Shown here: piece by piece, positions 38,311 through 50,819 of the stretch
Layout: each line of letters starts with the position of its first letter
Position numbering within the stretch: position 1 is the stretch's first letter
DNA from: Xiphophorus maculatus
Lineage: Eukaryota; Chordata; Actinopteri; Cyprinodontiformes; Poeciliidae
DNA length: 64,000 bases
Direction: 5' to 3'
NCBI RefSeq assembly: GCF_002775205.1
Contig: NC_036443.1
Coordinates: forward strand, 16,096,373-16,160,372
The notes under the pieces: model-generated
What the model was told of the DNA's origin: nothing
Databases searched by the model: none
What the model saw: the letters and a program-made list of their open reading frames with translations, nothing else
Made by a program: the position numbers and the translations under genes

Positions 38311-39547
38311 CAAACATTAAAAAAATCCTAAATACAGTTTCTCATTATTCTTATTTTTTCCCCGAGATTAATGCCATGTTAGTTATGTATTAAAAAGATT
38401 GTTGCGCATTAGTTCAACGGAGTAAGTGCATCAACGTGCAGGTTCATATAACAGCTATAACAGTGTCATAACAGTCAGACACCAGTTTATGGGAACTCAC
38501 AGATGTTACAGGACTAAGTAGCTGAAAATCTGTTTATGAACAACTGACAGGAGAGCCATCAGCATGAATGCTGCAATGATTATGGTAGTGTATTTTATAT
38601 ATATAAAAAAAGAAAGAGAAAACCACCAACAACAAAAAAAATCCACCTGTTCTCAGAAAGGGTAAAACCAACAGTTTTAAAACAAACACTTTCATGTGAA
38701 AACAGCTACACACCACTAATACAAATTTGAAATGCTGACAAAAAAAAAAATCATAAGGTTTATTATGTTTTTCCGGTCACAATAAACTTTGTGACATCTT
38801 ATAGTCACACAGTTCATTGTGTTCTTATTCAAAACACCAACATGAAGCAGCTCAAAATTTTTGAAGAATAAATTATTTTTAAGTGTGTGAATAATCTTTT
38901 GCTGTAATTGCAGCTGTGAGTCTTTTGTGGTATCATAAACCCACCAGCTCTTCATGCCTAGTAGAGACCGACTTCTCCCTCAAATTGCAGTTGCTTAAAG
39001 GTCTATGTAAACTTTAGCAGGTTACTGTATACTGAATCTTGTAACCAGGCTTTAAAAGAAAACAAAAGCATTCAACCGAGCTTCGCTTATCGTTTATTGA
39101 ATAATCATCTATGAATTCAGAGTGAAGTTCTTGCTTCCGACAATTACACGTTTAAACGTCAAATGATTTGCCCAGAGATGCGTGCAGTTTTCTTGTGTTA
39201 TAAAAACGCGATTCCTCGCAGAGCGAAACCGAGACGGCGCATTGATAGAGAAAAAAAAATAAATTCGTTGATAACATAATCTTTATGAGTCTACTCGAAC
39301 CACAGCAATATAAAACACGCAGATCCTGCAGCTCTGCAACAATAAAGGTTTAGGAACAACTCTAGTGTAGCTACACTGAACCCCCCACCCCACGACACAG
39401 ACAACAACAGCCAGGCAGCAGGCAGAGGCTGGCAGGGCGGGCTCAAAGCCTCCCTCATCGGCTACGGCAGCCGGAGGCAGCCGAGCGAAACGTTACACAG
39501 AGCTTAGAGACCAACGAATGGAAACTGCAGCTAAGCAAGACACTCAC

Positions 39548-39720
39548 CTTCCGATTTGTAAGGTTTTGTGGATTATTATGTCTTGTCGTGGTTCCAGTTT
39601 TTTTTTTCTCAGTTTACAAACACTGACAGGAAATACTATCACCGGAAGTGCTCCCCGGAGAGAGCCGCGATTGGTCATATGGAGGAGCACGTGACCACTT
39701 AACCCGTCTTTCGGTTTGGG
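39548..39720 (-). promoter_or_regulatory. znf740: znf740 first (noncoding) exon and promoter
   Basis: On the minus strand a donor (CGGAAG followed by GTGAGTG, border 39,548/39,547) closes a first exon that starts near 39,640. Just upstream lie an inverted CCAAT box (GATTGG near 39,670) and a CACGTGAC E-box (near 39,689), the type bound by USF/TFE factors. The 39,190-39,520 side is CpG-containing and GC-rich, typical of a broad promoter. Confidence 0.45.
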
Positions 39721-39916
39721 GTCGCAGAAATGAACGTGATCACATATTCTTTCAGTTATTCTTATAAAATGCCAATTACGGATGTTTACAAGTGTGTTAA
39801 ATTGTATTTCACAGGATTTTCCACAAGTAAATTATAGAAGACAAGCAATAAAAGCGAAGTAGGCAAACTAAAAATTATACAAAATAAAGATAAATAAAAA
39901 TTGTGGGTAACGGTGT

Positions 39917-39938
39917 ATTTATTTATTTATTTATTTAT
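39917..39938. repeat. csad: (ATTT)n repeat containing the csad poly(A) signals
   Basis: The tetranucleotide repeat reads AATAAATAAATA on the minus strand, about 95 bases past the csad stop codon. It therefore supplies overlapping AATAAA signals. This places the csad 3' end roughly 200-250 bases from the znf740 promoter. Confidence 0.55.
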
Positions 39939-40030
39939 CCACGTATGTTGTGTACCAGTGTTGTGTTGTACCGCTATACTCGTACAGTACACTTAATCAT
40001 CACTTAATTTGTGATAACAATTATTTTTTG

Positions 40031-43000
40031 TCATAAATCATTTCCCAGTCTTTCAATTTCATCAAGGAAGAAGTCCATGTCTTTTTGGGAAACCAGTGGT
40101 GACAATATGGTGATGCGGAAAAAGTTGACCCTGTCTCCAAGAGGTTGGTAGCCGACCATCATGGTGCCTTGTTTCATCATACGTTCCTTGATTACTGGAG
40201 CAACCTATAAACAAAACCCAAACGACAGAGAGATAAATAAGATGCATTAGGAAATTAAAGATTTTCATTGTTAAAATGAGCTAAAAACAATTTTTAAATG
40301 AAGGTCTACAAAATACATTTGGACAAATTGTCATTTGAAAGCTGAAACCCTGACACATTATTCTTCAACCACACACTGAAACAGAAACGCACCTTTGCCA
40401 GCCTGTTCTGGTAGTCTGCATTTTTTTCCTTCCCTCTCAGACTTGGCGGGATGAACCAAAAGCACACATTCACAAACTCCGGCTGTCCACGGGAGTACAG
40501 TTTCAATACATAGTAAAAACATTTTGTTGAAAAATAATCTTTTACTTGATTTAGATGTGAACTTACTTCCCTCAAAAGTTGGAACCCCTCTCTTTTCTTC
40601 ATTTGATCCACCACATACCTGCAAAAAAAACAAACTTTTCAACGATTTTTTTATTCATTTTCTTTACTTGACCCTAACTTATTTAAGCAAATGTAAGCAA
40701 GAAGAAACATTTGTTTTCGAATGTAATACCTATAGCCTGAAGTATTTTATGTCCTTTTTGTAAATCTTTGAAAAAGCTAAAACACTTAAATCGGGAACTT
40801 AGTTAAATAAAATTAAGTGTGTATATTAGTAACTTAGCTTTTTAAAGAATAAATACAGATGTGCTAAATCTTGGTCCACCAAACGCCAGGGTTCAAGTTT
40901 TCAGATAGAGGTGGAACATGTTTAAACATAAGTTTTAGTGACATTTTTAACTATTTTAAGACAGAGTGTATTCATGCATTATCAGCTTTGACAGCTTTAC
41001 AAGCCAGATATACAGTAAGGCCTTCCATTTTCTGAGCCTGCAAGCTACTCAGAAAAATGAAATGTTTTTAATGTTTTTATTATTATTTTTTTTACCTTGC
41101 ATGGAGAAAAGCTTTGTCTACACGCTGTTCTAGCCCAGCTGAGCCGACTGCTTTCCACATCACCCACAGCTTCAGACAGTCCACCTTGCGGCTGCACTGC
41201 ACAGATTTATCCCCAACATCCAGATTCACATCATAAAATTTGTCTTGCTGGAACAGATATGTTGCATTTGCACAGTGGCACTTCTTCAGTAAGTCCTGCG
41301 GAAACAACATTTGTTTATGATAAAAAGAAAAGCAATGTTAAGTAAAACCTTTTGTATGAATATATCATGCAGAATAAAACTCAACCGTTGTATCCTTAAG
41401 CAGCAGAACAGAACATTGCAGGCCAGCGACCAGCATCTTGTGTGGATTCCAGGCTACTGAGTTTGCCCTGGAGACACACAGGCACCAAACCATTAACAAA
41501 CACTGTTCATCTAGCAAACCTGCTGACAACGTGACTAAAACCTCTGTTGCGCTGCAAATACACAAATCAAAATACCTATTTTAGTTTAGAAAAGCGATAC
41601 TTTTCAAAACTAAATTGATACCTGTGAACTCCTTTCATCAGATGCCTGTGTTTTTTGGAAAACAGCACGCTTCCTCCCCAGGCAGCCTGAGACAAGCAAG
41701 TAAACAACAACAAAACGCCCCACAGATTTAAACCAATACAGCAAAATCAGAAGGCTTTGACAGAAAGTATTATATCGCTGGAGGACTCACGTCAACATGC
41801 AGCCACAGCTTGTGTTTGTCACAAATATCGGCTATGCGATGCAGTGGATCAAAGGCCCCCTGTACCGTAGTGCCCGATGTGCAGCTCACAAGGAATGGAG
41901 CTGCGCCCTAATAGGAGAAAACATTAACTTAATATCTCTTGCAAAAGTATTATTACCTGGTGAACATTTTAACGCTTTGACACATTACAAACTTCAATTT
42001 ATTTGATTAGGATTTTAGGGGATAGACCAACACAAAGTGTAACATCATGAAGTGGGAAGAAACAGTACAGATCCAGGGTTAAATAAAACTAAGTGCCTTT
42101 AGGAGTTAGTCTAATTACATACTAGAAATTAGATTATAAGTATGCGTGTAATTCAATGAAATTCCAGCTGTTCTGTCAAGGCTTAAGGTATTTGTTAGAT
42201 AACAATAGTGAACAAGCAGCAACATGAAGACCAAGGAACACAGCAGACAAGTAAGGGAGAAAAGCTGTGGTGAGGCTCAAAACATCTTTAGTGAATTTAT
42301 ACCATCCCAACCAGGAAACATGGTTGTGGCAGCTTCATGCCTTTCATCAGCAGGGGCAGGTAAATTGGTCAGTGTTGATGGTAAGAGATGGAGCAGGGTG
42401 ATCATGGAACCCATTAAGAACTCCAATCTAAAGTCAATGAACTTTAGACTGGAGTGGACATCTGCATTCAGGACAACAATTCTAACCATACAGCCTGAGC
42501 TACAAGGAAAATGTATCCATGCGCAACAATGAACCTGTTAAAGTACAAACCTAAATCAAAGTAAGAATCTGTGGCAAAACCTGGAAATAGCTGTTCACAG
42601 ACAGTTTCTATCCAATCTGACTGAGGTTGACTTATTTTGGAAGAGAATGGGCAAAAATTTCAGTCTCTAATGGTGCAAAGCTGACAGAGATAACCCAAAG
42701 GACCGTAGCTGTAACTGCGGTGAAAAGCGCTTCTACAAAGTATTGACTCTGTTTTGTTGATTAAAACATCACATCACTTTTTTAAAAAAATCCTATTTAT
42801 TAAAAAATTGAGAAGAATTTATTTTCCTTTTACTTCTCAGTTACGCAAGGAATTTGTGTTGGTTCATCAATAAACATCTCAATAAGATACAATGAAGGAT
42901 GTGGTTTTTATTATGTCATAGTGTGAAAAAGTTACAGGGTGGTAAATATTACGCAACGTACATTATCTAAGATGGTCAAGGTCACAGTAGATTATACAGC

Positions 43001-45027
43001 AATCCTTTTATCTTACGTTTCTAAACATAAACTGAACTAAAGAATACTTACCTGAGATTTTGAAAGCTCTATTTTTTCATCCAGGTCTTCTGGGATCATG
43101 CGACCTCTAGTAAATATAAACACATTGATGAGCAAAGCAAAGGCATAGGCTAACAGTTTAATTTTAATTGCTGAGGTTCATAATGAATGTGCCTAAAAGT
43201 GAGAGGGAATTTATTCTTTTGAATAATCTCTGTGATTATCATAGGAAGTAGATGTAAAATGAGCTCTACTGACACCATGTACATACATATGTCTGGCATT
43301 TTTGAAGACAAATGAATAAGAAAGAAAGAACAATTACCCATCATCCACTTTTACCAAGATGACATTGTCCATCCCAAAACCCATAAATGCAGCCCCCTTT
43401 TTCACAGAGTAATGGCTCTAGGGAAAAAAAATTAAGATACACAGAAAAATTATAAATTAGGTAAAATCAAGTTTAAGTTTCTGTTTATAATGCCTTACTT
43501 AAGAATCAATAGTTCTATGGATTTTGCTGTGTATTAACTGGTTTTAAGCAGAGTAGCTTTGCAAGAGTTACAACATCAAAGAAGAAGTAAAAAAAACAAA
43601 TGTGAGTTTCCATGCTATATATAGAAAAACAAACCTTGTGCTTCCAAACTTTTGGCCTGCCTTATACATTCTGAACATTACTTTATTCTCTCAGGTATGC
43701 AGTGTTGAAAAGCCCTTCGTACCTCAGGGGATGTAAAGATGGTGAGTTGCGGGAGACTCCACAGGCCCCGGCTTTTGACCTCTGGGTAGAGTCTGTAGCG
43801 TGCAAGGTTCATGGCGTACATGTTGGAGGTGGAGCCTCCAGGGCAGAAAAGGCCGTCACCTTCTGTCCAGCCCACCAGCTCACGAAGCCCTCTGAGCACC
43901 TCAGCCTCCATTAGCACAAAGACTGGTGCCACTTCATAAGTGAAGCTATAAATGACATACAAAATGTCTAAAAGTGTCTTTTTTTATTATTATTGTGAGT
44001 TTTCATATTAAAAAGGGTAGAATATGTACTGTATGCATCACCACACTTTTCAGATTTTTCATTTAAAAAAAATAGTCAACTATGTCCCTTCCCCCCCATT
44101 TCACAGTATATACTACTTTGTGCTGCTCTATGACATAAAATTACAAAACGTGCACTGAAATTGGTTGTGCAATTTGACAAAATGTAAAATAAATCTGGAT
44201 GCATGTAAACTTTTGCAAGATAGTGTAAAAAAAAGCAAGCAAATGCACTTTTGATCAGCTATTTGAAGAAGATCAATCAACTTAAACCAAAAGAATATTC
44301 TCAAGTATTTGAGGCTGAAAGACTCATGTCATAACCCCAGACTTTATTCCCTCCCACAGAGTCAAGTCAGGACTCTGGCTTAGCATCCCAAAAAGTTAAC
44401 AGTACCACTAGTGGGAAATAAATGTTAGTGGAATAAAAAAATTACATCTCCTACAGCTATGGCGAACTTTAGGCTTAGTTGTATTTTTTGTCTCTTACAG
44501 ATTAGTGTTGAGAGCCTCGGAGAGGAAACGTCCAGCCAAAGAGTGATAGTCAACGCCAGCAAACTGCTGATTGAAGAAACGTGGGTGACCTGAAATTATT
44601 ATGAAACACTCCCATCAGAATCAACAAAAAAAAAAAAAAAAGACTAACACTTTTGATCGTCTCTGCCGGGTCTTACTTGTCTTAATGCTGTACTTGGCGA
44701 CATCTCGTACTCTCTGCAGGAGGTTTTCCTGTGGCTCTCCCTTCTCTCTCAGCTCCAGATCCAGCAGCCGGGCCAGCTCCTCTGGCTCCCTCCATTCACA
44801 CACCTGCACCAGGAGTACATAGAGTATGGTTGTTAGTTCAGAAAACCAGTTGTAATCCAACAGGCATTTGTATTTCTGGTGCTTTAATCTTCAGAGACCT
44901 TCTCCTTGACATCCGTGCCTTTGCAGAGCACTTCCTCCACAATAATTTTGAAGGCTTCATGAAGGAAGAGTTGTCCGTCTGCGTGGTTGATCAGAGGATC
45001 AGTCAGGTCGCCAGTGGTTGCTTCCAT
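40031..45027 (-). CDS. csad: Cysteine sulfinic acid decarboxylase (PLP enzyme)
   Basis: Decarboxylates cysteine sulfinate to hypotaurine, the main step of taurine synthesis; cytosolic, PLP-dependent, group II decarboxylase. Thirteen coding exons join in frame: 44899-45027, 44677-44803, 44499-44589, 43723-43945, 43338-43417, 43052-43106, 41791-41907, 41622-41686, 41386-41467, 41096-41295, 40567-40618, 40393-40482 and 40031-40204. The product is 494 residues (human 493). Key parts are [55 protein letters not shown] and NPHK, whose Lys (about residue 306) forms the PLP Schiff base. GAD and GADL1 are relatives, but length, N-terminus and the znf740 neighbour favour csad. The first donor (GTCTCT) is weak. 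An acceptor at 45,044/45,045 shows that at least one 5' UTR exon lies upstream. Confidence 0.96.
41985..42985 (+). mobile_element. Fossil Tc1-like transposon in a csad intron
   Basis: A nearly complete but dead Tc1/mariner-type element lies in the intron between csad exons 6 and 7, opposite in orientation to the gene. It starts near GGATAGACCAACACAAAG. It shows relics of the transposase (AGCAGGGGCAGGTAAATTGG; GAATCTGTGGCAAAACCTGG; GAATGGGCAAAAATTTCAGT; TTCTACAAAGTATTGACTC) and ends near GTGTGAAAAAGTTACAGGG. Frames are broken by many indels. Confidence 0.7.
44035..44235 (+). mobile_element. Tc1-like 3'-end remnant in a csad intron
   Basis: CACACTTTTCAGATTTTTCA, ACTACTTTGTGCTGCTCTAT and TTTGACAAAATGTAAAA followed by ACTTTTGCAAGATAG represent the 3' terminal region of the same family as the 42-kb copy. 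It lies in the intron between csad exons 3 and 4. Confidence 0.6.
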
Positions 45028-45049
45028 TATCTATCGGTCTGCTGCTGTT

Positions 45050-46670
45050 AGAAGAGTTTACAAAGGAAGACTTATTGAAAGAGCTGCCAAACCTCTGCAA
45101 CTTTTATAGATAGCACTAACAGGAAGAGAGAAGAAACATTCAACAAGCCAAAGGTGAGAACAATGTAGGAGGGACTCAACCTTTGTCCCATAGTGAAAGT
45201 TAATTAATGATGTTTGAGTATAGTCCGGAGAGAGGGGGGAACAGCAAAGTGTAGTGACTTATTACATGTATGTCACAAAAATAAGTATATATGATGTGAA
45301 TTTTTCATTAAAAAAGATCAGTTTTAATTGACTCTTTTCAGTTTGCAACAAAATATGATTTAATTTTCAGATAACATTTCAGATTAAAAATTATGTTTAA
45401 AAAAAAAAAAAAATCTGTTAATGTTCTGATTGAAAAGAAAGCCAATTGAATTCCACCTATGCATCTGGAATGAATGAAATTTAAAGATTGTGCAATGCTG
45501 TAGCTGCTTATTGGCAGTCCTGGGAAAGATTTGCAAAATGTCTTCAAAGAAAATCATTCATATTTATTGTGAGAACAATTATTCAGTTAGTTAGAAATCA
45601 TATTAGTTTTTTTTTTTTTTGTAAATCACTAGTACCCTAAGCACAGTCTTCTTTTACTTATCACACAATTGAAGCATCTTTTCTTATTTCTCTTTACAAA
45701 GCGATTTGAGATCTTATTTTGAGCTTCCACCACAGAAAAGCTGTGGTGGAAGCCAAGAAACACTAAGGCTGGTTTTGAGTCTCTTCCAAGCATTTCTATG
45801 TTGATTTGGCCAAATTTTTATAATGTTGAAAGACCAATCGTGATCCATTTTCAGAGTCCACATCAATGTGTATTTATTTTTCCTGACATTTTGATGAGCC
45901 AGTAAATTTTGGAGAGGGAAAGATGTCGGCCCATAACATCACAGATCCTCCACTTTCTTTACTTATTCAGCTAAACTGTATTTGGCAGAAAAGCTCCATG
46001 TTTGCCTCATCCTACCAAATCAGCGTTCCAATTAAAATCTGTTACATTTAACTTCTGATAAAACAGGCTTTCTTACAGTCATCACTCATAAACAGCCAGT
46101 AGGTACGTAGACGGTTGAAACCATAATGCTGTTCTTTGAAACAGTTGTCTGGCCGCTGTGCCCAGTGGCAAGATAATTTGCCCAGAACAAGTGACTAAAA
46201 GAAATGTCATATCTTATTTATTCCCCAGTAGCACAAAGTTTGAGATTCAGAAGTTCCTCACTATTTTAATGAACTTAATAAGAACAAGTCAAAGTACGCT
46301 TAAGTATGGGGTTCCAACAACTCTACAACCAATAATTGTGTTAGACCATTATTTTTGGAGATTTTTTCCCCCTCACTGACTAAATGTATTTCAAAAGAAT
46401 CTTTTAACATGTTTTCTTTGCTAGATAAATTTAAAAGAATTTGTGAAGAATGATCAGTAATTTTCTGAGCATAAGTGAATTACAGAGACTATAGATTTAT
46501 TAAGTCATGATTTGGTAAAAAAACAAACAAAAAAAAACAGAAACAAAAACAAATGTAATACAAAAGTATTAAAAAGTATAGTCAAATCTTTACATAAAAG
46601 TCTGTTCTTTTGTGGTAAGAAACCTCGGAAAAAACATTTTCTTTAAAAGTGCTCATGCTCTCTGAGGGAA
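45050..46670. other. Intergenic DNA between csad and the CARD-Death gene, with a probable transposon relic
   Basis: The 45,100-45,740 part probably includes the csad promoter, but no clear element is visible. At about 45,740-46,320 the sequence (TTTTGATGAGCCAGTAAATT, CCCATAACATCACAGATCCT, AAAAGCTCCATGTTTG) looks like a decayed fish Tc1-like element. An A/C-rich tract with CAAACAAAAAAAAACAG lies near 46,520. Confidence 0.35.
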
Positions 46671-46674
46671 GACC

Positions 46675-47496
46675 TCAGTCAGTCTCCAGCAGACATTCGA
46701 TGCTCTCAGGAGGCACTGCTAAGACTTTCTGACTGAGGAGGGAGTGCAGGTAAGCGGCTGTGGCTTCTTCCCTCTTCTGATTGCGCCAGTAGTAGAGCAT
46801 GGCGAAGACTCGCTCCGTGTAAGTTCTTTTCTCCTCTTCGATCTGCTCCAATGTCACATTCGTGATGCCCAGAGCCAGTCTGCCGATCTCCCTCCAAGAG
46901 CTGCCAAGGCCCTTAGCCACAATCATCAGCTGCTTCTCTGTCACCATGACACAGCCTGTGAAACAATAACCAGCAGAGCACCAGATGTTGTGAAAGATGG
47001 TTTGACTGTGAGAGGGAAAACATTTCACTAGAGGGGGACTCACCTTTGCGGAGGGCCTTTTTAGCTGACACGGGATCTTGTGATTCTTCAACTTGTAAAC
47101 AAAAAGATATGCTCATATTTGGCATCTTATAAACATTTACTGATAAGATTCTTGAAAACACAGGCGCTTTATCTTTGTACCTGATAACGGTGTTTTCACA
47201 CGCAGATCTTTAACAAAATCAAGCATGGGAAATGTCTCCTGCATCCTTTTTTCCTTCAGCAGGTCCAACATTCCTTGTGCTGCTTTGGGGCCGCTCATGA
47301 TAACATGATCCAAAAGCTCTTGCACCTTTTCACTAGGAACTCGACACGATTTAATCTTCTCGTAGCCCTGATCTGACACCAGATAAAGGGAATGTGCAGA
47401 CTGCACAACAAAATCTGCGTCCGCTCTGAGAATCTCTATCAGCGCTGCCTTCTGGCCTTTAAGCAGATGAACTACGTTTGTAGCTTCTTCAGCCAT
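46675..47496 (-). CDS. CARD-Death domain adaptor, CRADD/RAIDD-like
   Basis: Three exons join in frame on the minus strand: 47181-47496 (start ATG at 47494-47496), 47044-47091 and 46675-46955. The product is 214 residues. Residues about 1-95 fit a CARD (helical pattern with HLLKGQKAALIEILRADADF, YEKIKSCRVPSEKVQELLDH and GPKAAQGMLDLL). Residues about 122-200 fit a Death domain (VTEKQLMIVAKGLGSSWREI, GRLALGI, VTLEQIEEE, YTERVFAMLYYWRNQKREEA, LHSLLSQ). Such CARD plus DD architecture and size match CRADD/RAIDD (199 residues), which links PIDD1 to caspase-2. Identity with CRADD itself is poor by eye, so this may be a fish-specific paralogue or another caspase/inflammasome adaptor. Start choice rests on the first Met before the CARD; an acceptor (GATCAG) may lie two bases upstream. 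Function is inferred from domains only. Confidence 0.8.
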
Positions 47497-47559
47497 GGCT
47501 GATCGATCCAGTGGGTAAATAATGGAAGACATGCAACAACATAAGATTAACAAATGTCA

Positions 47560-49045
47560 GTTTTACAGCTTTTTCTATGCACGTATAGTGAAAATGTTTA
47601 AAAATGTCTTATGGGGGAGTGGAAATACTGACTAAAAGTTGATTCAGGATAGATTTGTGGAGCAAATGCTGCAAAATGAGATTCAAACTGGCAAAGTTAC
47701 TGTTTTTTTGTTTGTTTAACTAGAAACTATAAAAGCTTCTAGTTTGTAAGAACTGAGCTACAAGATTACTTACACAACTCCTGTTGTTTCTTTATAATGA
47801 GTTTATCCCACATGTACAACATTGAACAACACCAAATGTACTAAAAATGCAACCTTCCCAACAGAACACTGCATTTTGTGTTGAACAACCGATGCATATA
47901 CAGCACTGATTAGGTTTTGATTAGGTGATGAATTAGTTTAGTTTGTGATTTGTCAAACCTTTAATTTGTGAAAACCCAAATAAATATGTCATCACTCAAA
48001 TCTTGATTTTTCTACACATGCTATGTAGTTTTTACAGCCCACTATAATTACTGCATTGCACTATTTTCCAATGTAATGAGACCTGAAAAGATCTTTATCT
48101 TATTCTTGATGCTCACTTCTGGATCAAAACCTCCTCAATGTTAGCACCAAAAATCAATAGATTATTTTTAATTAGAATTTTTTTTTTTTTCCTCCAAAAT
48201 CCTTGCTGTTAAAAAAGTTCAACGAATGGCTGTGCCTCTGTCTGCTGACAAGTAAAACAATGCCAGATGTTTTTGGTCCTACTACTTACACTAAAATAAA
48301 AAAAAATAAAAAACCTCACACAGATAATACAAAGGAAGCTACTCTGTTGTAACAACATTTTTTAATTGAAGATTTATATCAGAGAAAAATCATTTTAAAA
48401 AATCCAAAGAGTGTAAATTATCAGCTTACCACAGGGCCAAATCTCTACCATTCTTGAGTTGCAGCCGAGGGGCCACAGAAATGCATTCCACAGGCCACAA
48501 AAGGCCCACTAACCGCACTTTGTACAACCCTAGTGTAGAGTAACCCTGTCCAGGTCTGAACTACGCAAATGGTAATAGTTTTCAAGCTGTTTTTTGTTCT
48601 ACTATAATAAATTTGACAACAGTTTCACATATTGCAAACTATATTTTATAGAATCTGTCAGTGTGAAATATTACAGTCCAAGTTTGAGCGGAATGCCTCC
48701 CGAAATGTGGTCGAAAGCAAAAGAACAACAAACAGCCTTACAAATCCCCGGTTGGTGAGTTTTCACAAATGGAATAAATGAATCACAAACCACAAACTGT
48801 TTAATATATCCTTCATTGACATAACACGTCAGAACGTTGTAAGTGTTACAAACAAAGTCGGAATCAAAAGTAAAAGTAGCGGAATGGCCACTTTGTCATG
48901 CACAGAAAATGAAACTGCAAATGAAAGGTTTGGGCTTTAGGAATGTTTTATATGCATAACATGCGCTGAACCATTTCCCTCTCCAACAGGAATCACGACA
49001 ATAAGCAACAAACAACGCTTATCTAAACAGCTTCCTGTTATTTAC
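47560..49045. other. Probable 5' intron/upstream DNA of the CARD-Death gene
   Basis: AT-rich DNA with no supported feature. Short T- and A-runs are present (48,178-48,190; 48,296-48,313). Confidence 0.35.
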
Positions 49046-49213
49046 CTCAACAACAGCTTCTGCCAAAGTGGAGGGATAATTAGGACCTAACTTTTTGCTC
49101 TCTTTTCCTTCTTCTTCTTCTTCTTCGTCTTCTTCTTCGATCTCACAGGCGGTTGGCAAACAGCTGAAAGTGAACATTACCGCCACCTTCTGAGTTAGAA
49201 TGTGAACCAGCAT
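49046..49213 (-). other. Exon-like block with acidic repeat, possible first exon of the CARD-Death gene
   Basis: Read on the minus strand, an open frame encodes a Glu/Asp run (from a GAA/GAC triplet repeat) followed by KESKKLGPNYPSTLAEAVVE. It ends at a good donor (GTTGAG followed by GTAAAT, border 49,046/49,045). The next downstream exon on that strand is the CARD exon, but the phases do not fit a coding join. The block is therefore either 5' UTR or belongs to another transcript. I recognise no domain. Confidence 0.3.
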
Positions 49214-50030
49214 GGAAACCCTTTATTCTACTGAAAAGTTATGTTTTTTTTAAAGAACTTATATAAAAACACCGTACTTCAAATATGGTCGGAATTCAGA
49301 CGAAGTATCTCGTAAAAATGTTTGTTCATGAAACTTTGAAGAATAACTGTTTCTCTGTTTTATACATCCTGTAAGTGCAGGTTCACTGTGATTGACCACA
49401 CTCGGGAGTTCTGTCCAAAGCACAATTCTAATTTGTAGCCTCCTCTTTTTTCTCCAGCAGCCTCTGAAAATATATATATATTTTTTTGACTGAATATCAT
49501 CGTGCTCTTTGTCTCCGTCAAACGGACTGATAGTCTTGCAGGTGTTTGCTGCCACCTGGTGGGAAAAATTACCCATTGCAGGTACCCTGAACGGAAGTGC
49601 TCTCTTGAACTCTTGTGGACGACAAACACAACATCCACATAAAAACAAATTTATAAAAAAAATTAATATCGTTAAATGAAGAATAATGAGTAAAATGCTG
49701 CTAAAAACAACAACGTTAAATTTATGTGTACAGTAAAAATAAATAATAGAATTGACCCTAAAACTTAAAACGTCTGCTCACACATTGTGTGTATCTGTCA
49801 GTTCTGGATGTGCTGACTTGTAGAATTTACACAATTTGTTTTAAGGAAATGCTAAGTGGATATGCAGGTAAAGTGACTGCTGGATATAAACGTAAGCAGA
49901 AATGTTAGGTTTTTAGTTGAGGTACTTAATTTTTAATACCACTTTTTTATTTTTTTTTTATTTTTTTTTTTTAATCCAGCTATCCATGTGGCTATGACTT
50001 GATTGATTGCTTGAATGTCATTTTGCCTGC
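49214..50030. other. Intergenic DNA
   Basis: No gene is supported. The patch at 49,380-49,640 is moderately complex and has a frame of about 130 codons on the minus strand without similarity. T-rich tracts lie at 49,945-49,972. Confidence 0.35.
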
Positions 50031-50815
50031 AAACAAATTCAAACATTTTTTTATATTTTGTCACGACCTCAAACATTTGTGCATTTTATTAGATTTTTTT
50101 TATTGCTGACCAACACAAAATAGTGGATAGTTATAAATCAAGTATAAATCAATTACACGTCATTCTTAAGCTTTAAAAAATATCTGAAAAGCAAACTCAC
50201 ACCTGGGCACAAATTATTCTCAGTGTAAACACAGCCGCTCTGTGAAGGACCCAATTCAAAATACTCTGCATCCTGTGCACCTCTTCCCCACCTTCCAGTA
50301 GGACCTCTATCTTAAACATGCTACCAGAGCTACAATATACTTGTTTAGGTCAAAGTATATTCAGGTTAAAATGGCCTAGTTAAACTCCAGATTGAATTAG
50401 GAATTTGTTGTAAGGCCTGTGAATTAGTATTCACAGACACTCTCCATCTAAGATGCCTGAGCTTTAGCTGTTTTGTGAAGACAAATGGACAAACGTTTAT
50501 AACGATGTTCATAACAGGTAGAGAGAGACATGCCCCAAATGACTTGCAGCCATAAATGGAAAGAAATGTGGCTGTATAAAGTATAGCTACAAGAGGCCTA
50601 AATTAAAAGGTAAGCCAGACTCTTCAGAATTTTGTTTGTTAACAAATAAACAAAAACACTGAATAGCATGTGTCATTTTCACTTCTGATTATAATTATAC
50701 ATTACTTTGTGTTGGTCTATTTCATCAAATCCCAATAAAATACATTGAGATTTTTTTACTAAGATGCAAGGAAATGTAAAAATGTTGAAGGGGTATGACG
50801 ACTTCTACCAGGTAC
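50030..50815 (+). mobile_element. Fossil Tc1-like transposon with both ends
   Basis: The left end (ATTTGTGCATTTTATTAGAT, then GACCAACACAAAATAG) and the right end (ACTTTGTGTTGGTCTATTTC, CAATAAAATACATTGAG, AAATGTTGAAGGGGTATGA) are inverted relative to each other. Between them lie transposase relics such as ACTCTCCATCTAAGATGCCT and ATGCCCCAAATGACTTGCAG. At under 800 bases it is a deleted, non-functional copy of the same family as at 42 kb. Confidence 0.7.
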
Positions 50816-50819
50816 AGTA

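Noticed and set aside
49259-49648. 129-codon minus-strand frame
   Set aside because: No domain, and it is crossed by A/T repeats. Not supported as a gene.
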